From Dryocola clanedunensis (lineage in GTDB: Bacteria; Pseudomonadota; Gammaproteobacteria; Enterobacterales; Enterobacteriaceae), in assembly GCF_025215155.1 (NCBI RefSeq), contig NZ_JALHAM010000106.1: a stretch of DNA of 64,000 bases; one strand, given 5' to 3'. Position 1 is the stretch's first letter. Every line of letters begins with the position of its first letter. The notes under the pieces are model-generated. The model did not search any database, was not told where the DNA came from, and saw only the letters and a program-made list of their open reading frames with translations. Positions 60,901 through 64,000 of this stretch are shown piece by piece. Made by a program: the position numbers and the translations under genes.

Positions 60901-62460
60901 TTAAGGCCGCGTCAGGCTCACCGGAGCAGGCGCTGCTCCCTCCACGGCTGGCGTATCGAAGATTTTGCGGCATACCTTGCTGTTGCCCCAGCACTCTTCA
61001 TACGGATAGCCGATCAGCTCTTCCATCACCGCGCGAACGTCCGGTTCGATATCGGCTATCTGCGCGCCCACCTTGATTCTGGCGACTTCGCCCAGCACCA
61101 CCAGGTGCGTTTTGCGGTTCAGCTTCATCTGCGCGCTGAACACCATCGCCATTAACGCCAGCGCCACCACGCCCACGCAGAACACCACGGCAATGGCGGT
61201 GACGGCGCTTTCCGGCTGGGTGTGGGATTTGGACTGGAAGCCGTAGAAGCTGAGGATGGCCCCCATCACGAAGACGATAACCGAGCGCATCAGCTTGCCG
61301 GAGAAGGTCATCGCTCCCGCGTAAATCCCCTCGCGGCGGCGGCCCGTAAAGGCCTCGTCAATATCCGCCAGGAAGGTATAAACCGTCCACGGGATGTAAT
61401 ACACGCCGCCGGTGCCGATGCCGAACACTACCGTAATGGTCAGCATCGCCGCCGTGGCATACTGCTGCGGCAGATGCAGGAAGTGCAGCAGGCTGTAGCA
61501 GATCACCGTGAACACCACGATCCCCAGCGCCAGGATATACGGCTTGCTGAAGCCGTGCTTCACGCAGATGCCGATAAAGATCGCCGTGGAGCAAAGCTGC
61601 AGGATCGAGTTCAGGCTGCTCAGCCCCGCCACCATCGCCGGATCGTACTGCAGCACGAAGATAATGAAGTAGGTAAAGATCGACGCGAACAGCCACTCCG
61701 CCCCGAAGCCGCACAGGTACATGCCCAGATGCTTGCGGAATACGCGCAGGTGGAAGGTCGATTTCATGTCGCGCAGCAGCGTCAGCATAGTTTTGCCGAG
61801 CGTCATTTTCTTCTCGTCCGCAGGCGTCGTCTCTTCTACCGGTCGCTCCCAGGAAGAGAGGTAAAGCATGCCTATCGCCACGAACAGGATCGCGCCGTAG
61901 GTGAGCGCCGTATAGAAGAAGGGTTGCGCGGAGTCTTTGCCATAAAGAAGAATGAACTGGCCGGGAATGATCGCGGCGAGGAAGTTGGCGATTTTACCGA
62001 AGATCGCCTTATAGCCGGTGAGCTTTGAGCGCGCCGAGAAGTCGGTGGTCATTTCCGTGGCGAGCGTTTCGTACGGCACCATCACCGACGTGTAAATCAG
62101 CTCGAACAGCACGTAGGTGGAAAGGTAGTACCAGAAGCCGAAGCCCTCGACCCACAGCAGCGGGTAGACCAGCATCAGCGGGATGCCGAGCAGGATAAAG
62201 AAGCGGCGGCGGCCAAAGCGTTTACCGAGGCGAGTTTTGCCAAAGTTATCCGACAGATAGCCCATCAGCGGATTGCTGATGGCGTCGATGATGCTGGCGA
62301 CGGAGAAGATGGCCGACGCCTCCAGCAGCGTCAGGCCGCAGAAGGTCGTGTAAAAATAGAGCAGCCAGATACCGGCGATGGCTAACGCGCCGCTCCCCAG
62401 CAGGTTGCCCCCGCCGTAGGCCAGCTGATGCCTGAATAAAATGGGTTTTTCCGCTGTCAT
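60901..62460 (-). CDS. GPH-family sugar transporter, oligogalacturonide-type
   Basis: A 519-residue sodium/proton sugar symporter of the GPH family, with 12 membrane segments, an early DAISNPLMGYLSD motif near residue 60 and a C-terminal soluble extension with AVMEELIGYPYEE. It is divergent from the oligogalacturonide lyase gene, sharing KdgR- and CRP-like sites, so it likely imports unsaturated oligogalacturonides like Dickeya TogT; the substrate is an inference. Confidence 0.82.
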   Translation of the reverse strand: MTAEKPILFRHQLAYGGGNLLGSGALAIAGIWLLYFYTTFCGLTLLEASAIFSVASIIDAISNPLMGYLSDNFGKTRLGKRFGRRRFFILLGIPLMLVYPLLWVEGFGFWYYLSTYVLFELIYTSVMVPYETLATEMTTDFSARSKLTGYKAIFGKIANFLAAIIPGQFILLYGKDSAQPFFYTALTYGAILFVAIGMLYLSSWERPVEETTPADEKKMTLGKTMLTLLRDMKSTFHLRVFRKHLGMYLCGFGAEWLFASIFTYFIIFVLQYDPAMVAGLSSLNSILQLCSTAIFIGICVKHGFSKPYILALGIVVFTVICYSLLHFLHLPQQYATAAMLTITVVFGIGTGGVYYIPWTVYTFLADIDEAFTGRRREGIYAGAMTFSGKLMRSVIVFVMGAILSFYGFQSKSHTQPESAVTAIAVVFCVGVVALALMAMVFSAQMKLNRKTHLVVLGEVARIKVGAQIADIEPDVRAVMEELIGYPYEECWGNSKVCRKIFDTPAVEGAAPAPVSLTRP

Positions 62461-62476
62461 CGTTACCCCTGAGATA

Positions 62477-62496
62477 AATTAAACCGTTGTTTTATT
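62477..62496. promoter_or_regulatory. KdgR-like box near the transporter gene
   Basis: AATTAAAC-CGTT-GTTTTATT resembles the KdgR consensus (AATRAAAY with RTTTYATT), 17 bp upstream of the transporter start, where KdgR would repress. Confidence 0.6.
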
Positions 62497-62539
62497 TTTG
62501 TAGACCCTGCGTTTTATAGGATGCAATGACCGGCATTGT

Positions 62540-62555
62540 TGTGAATTTGCTCACA
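62540..62555. promoter_or_regulatory. CRP site between transporter and lyase
   Basis: TGTGA-ATTTGC-TCACA is a perfect CRP palindrome placed between the two divergent promoters. Confidence 0.75.
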
Positions 62556-62663
62556 GTTAAACCAGCTGGCGATGGTTTTTCATCCGTTTTTGCAACGCGG
62601 GTAACAGATTAATCGCCGGGAGAAGGACGGGATTATTTTTTGGTGGTAGCGTGTTTTTATATA

Positions 62664-62682
62664 AATGAAATGATATTTCAGT
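62664..62682. promoter_or_regulatory. KdgR-like box near the lyase gene
   Basis: AATGAAAT-GAT-ATTTCAGT resembles the KdgR operator and lies 20 bp upstream of ogl. Confidence 0.55.
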
Positions 62683-62702
62683 TAATGAATAACGGAGGGG
62701 AA

Positions 62703-63896
62703 ATGGCAAAGGGTTCTGAGATCCAGTTTAACTTCCATAGCGCGAAAGATGCGCGGACCGGCGCGATGATTACGCGCCTGACGCCAGCGGACGTGCTGTG
62801 CCACCGCAACTACTTCTACCAGAAATGCTTCACCCGCGACGGCGGCCGCCTGCTGTTTGCCGGGAAGTTCGACGGCAGCCGCAACTATTACCTGCTGGAT
62901 CTAACCACGCAAAAGGCGGTGCAGCTGACGGAGGGGCCGGGCGATAACACCTTTGGCGGCTTCCTCTCGCCGGACGACCAGCATCTTTATTACGTTAAAA
63001 ACGAACGCAGCCTCCAGCGCGTTTCGCTGGCGGATTTCAGCGAACAGACGGTTTACCGGGTCCCCGAAGAGTGGGTCGGCTACGGCACCTGGGTTGCCAA
63101 CAGCGAATGCACCAGCCTGGTCGGCATCGAGATCGCCCGCGAAGACTGGACGCCGCTCTCGGACTGGAAAATCTTCCAGGAGTTCTATCACCGCAGGCCG
63201 CACTGCCGCCTGCTGCGCGTTGACCTGCACAGCGGCAAATCCCGCGTTATTCATGAAGAAAACGGCTGGCTGGGCCACCCGATTTATCGCCCGTTCGACG
63301 ACGGCACCGTCGCCTTCTGCCACGAAGGCCCGCACGACCTGGTGGACGCCCGCATGTGGCTGGTGAACGAAGACGGCAGCAACGTGCGCAAGGTGAAAGA
63401 GCACGCGGAAGGAGAAAGCTGCACGCACGAATTCTGGGTGCCGGACGGCTCGGCGCTGATTTACGTCTCGTACCAGAAAGGCCGCAGCGACCGTTGCATC
63501 CGCCGCTTCGACCCGCAGACGGGCGAAGACAGCGCGATGATGACCATGCCCAACTGCTCGCACCTGATGAGCAACGAAGACGGCACGCTGCTGGTCGGCG
63601 ACGGCTCCGGCACGCCGGTAGACGTCAAGGACACCGCCAGCCACACCATCGAAAACGATCCGTGGCTCTACATCTTCGACGCGAAGACCAGCAAATACGT
63701 CCCGCTGGCCGCGCACAACAGCTCGTGGAAAGTGCTGGATGGCGACCGCCAGGTCACGCACCCGCATCCGTCCTTCACACCGGACAACCGCCACGTGTTA
63801 TTCACGTCGGACTTCGAGGGGCTTCCTGCTTTATATCTGGCTGAGGTTTCAGAAGAGGTGCTTGGATCTTTAAATGAATCGCCACGGATAGTCTAG
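62703..63896 (+). CDS. ogl: Oligogalacturonide lyase, 3' end altered by an IS
   Basis: 397 residues from the ATG at 62703 (MAKGSEIQ), with GGAGGGG upstream; the frame to 62640 crosses the KdgR-like box. A seven-bladed propeller lyase (PL22) with HRNYFYQKCFT near residue 33, FCHEGPHDLVDARMW near 210, the metal histidines of ESCTHEFWVPDG near 245 and HPHPSFTPD near 360. It cleaves unsaturated digalacturonate in the cytoplasm. The last seven codons and the stop come from an IS3 element that begins at 63875; the family normally ends about there, so activity may survive. Confidence 0.92.
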   Translation: MAKGSEIQFNFHSAKDARTGAMITRLTPADVLCHRNYFYQKCFTRDGGRLLFAGKFDGSRNYYLLDLTTQKAVQLTEGPGDNTFGGFLSPDDQHLYYVKNERSLQRVSLADFSEQTVYRVPEEWVGYGTWVANSECTSLVGIEIAREDWTPLSDWKIFQEFYHRRPHCRLLRVDLHSGKSRVIHEENGWLGHPIYRPFDDGTVAFCHEGPHDLVDARMWLVNEDGSNVRKVKEHAEGESCTHEFWVPDGSALIYVSYQKGRSDRCIRRFDPQTGEDSAMMTMPNCSHLMSNEDGTLLVGDGSGTPVDVKDTASHTIENDPWLYIFDAKTSKYVPLAAHNSSWKVLDGDRQVTHPHPSFTPDNRHVLFTSDFEGLPALYLAEVSEEVLGSLNESPRIV

Positions 63897-64000
63897 ACAC
63901 TTTCGAGCCGTTGATAATACTGGTTTTCATATTCTGTCGGTGACATCTGATTGCTCGAACCATGCCGACGCTTACTGTTATAAAACATTTCGATGTAATC
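63875..64000 (-). mobile_element. IS3-family insertion sequence, right end (partial)
   Basis: The terminal sequence TGAATCGCCACGG starts at 63875, followed by the 3' end of an IS3-family orfB on the minus strand. The rest extends beyond the window. The other end and target duplication cannot be seen. Confidence 0.85.
63893..64000 (-). CDS. IS3-family transposase OrfB, C-terminal fragment
   Basis: The last 35 codons encode DYIEMFYNSKRRHGSSNQMS and then PTEYENQYYQRLESV, the typical C-terminal end of the IS3-family DDE transposase (FYNxxRxHxxxxxxSPxxYE). The stop TAG is at 63893-63895. Confidence 0.9.
   Translation of the reverse strand, partial: DYIEMFYNSKRRHGSSNQMSPTEYENQYYQRLESV

Overview
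The window is chromosomal DNA of a member of the Enterobacteriaceae. The backbone deoC | yjjV-yjjU-ytjA-osmY-prfC-yjjG-rimI-holD | rsmC-leuQPV-yjjZ-fhuF-yjjQ-yjjPB-yjjA follows the 99-100 min region of E. coli. The accessory genes point to an Enterobacter/Lelliottia/Leclercia-like genome rather than E. coli: a Salmonella-type fimAICDHF-fimZYW locus, a gfr fructoselysine/glucoselysine operon, pobA/pcaK and an oligogalacturonide lyase. I cannot fix the species from sequence alone.

Layout. 1-3.7 kb: nucleoside catabolism edge (deoC start, its DeoR/CRP control region, a NupC-type nucleoside transporter, yjjV, yjjU). 3.8-9.7 kb: housekeeping genes (ytjA, osmY, prfC, yjjG, rimI, holD, rsmC). 9.8-10.2 kb: three tandem tRNA-Leu(CAG) genes. 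10.2-12.7 kb: iron-linked yjjZ and fhuF, each with a Fur-like site, with a membrane diguanylate cyclase between them. 12.8-15.1 kb: a two-gene lactose/cellobiose-class PTS (EIIC, EIIB) behind a 33-bp perfect palindrome, and a YbaK-like protein. 15.3-23.5 kb: two LuxR regulators (one YjjQ), the 4-hydroxybenzoate genes pobR-pobA and a PcaK-like transporter with a TetR regulator, interleaved with yjjP-yjjB and yjjA; dnaT-dnaC are not at their usual place. 23.6-31.1 kb: gfrABCDEF with its sigma-54 activator gfrR and a textbook -24/-12 promoter. 31.2-40 kb: cdh, LysR + adenine deaminase + purine permease, and an M20 amidohydrolase + MHS transporter + LysR set. 40-49.2 kb: fimW, fimY, fimZ facing the fimAICDHF operon. 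49.5-57.7 kb: nepI, a divergent HipBA-like pair, tauABCD, then a classical hipBA. 57.8-60.2 kb: murQP without a nearby murR. 60.5-64 kb: glgS, an oligogalacturonide transporter and lyase with KdgR/CRP-like sites, and the end of an IS3-family element that has entered the 3' end of the lyase gene.

The accessory genes mostly form small sugar, aromatic or nitrogen/sulfur scavenging units, each with its own regulator or operator. REP/BIME-type palindromes lie in many intergenic gaps. The most unusual element I found is a roughly 90-bp double-hairpin repeat, present twice (downstream of yjjG and of the ybaK-like gene) in the same orientation relative to the upstream gene and with compensatory changes in its stems. 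I did not find a wholly new multi-gene system. The best candidates for follow-up are that repeat, the orphan PTS palindrome, the missing dnaTC, and the two HipBA modules around tauABCD.
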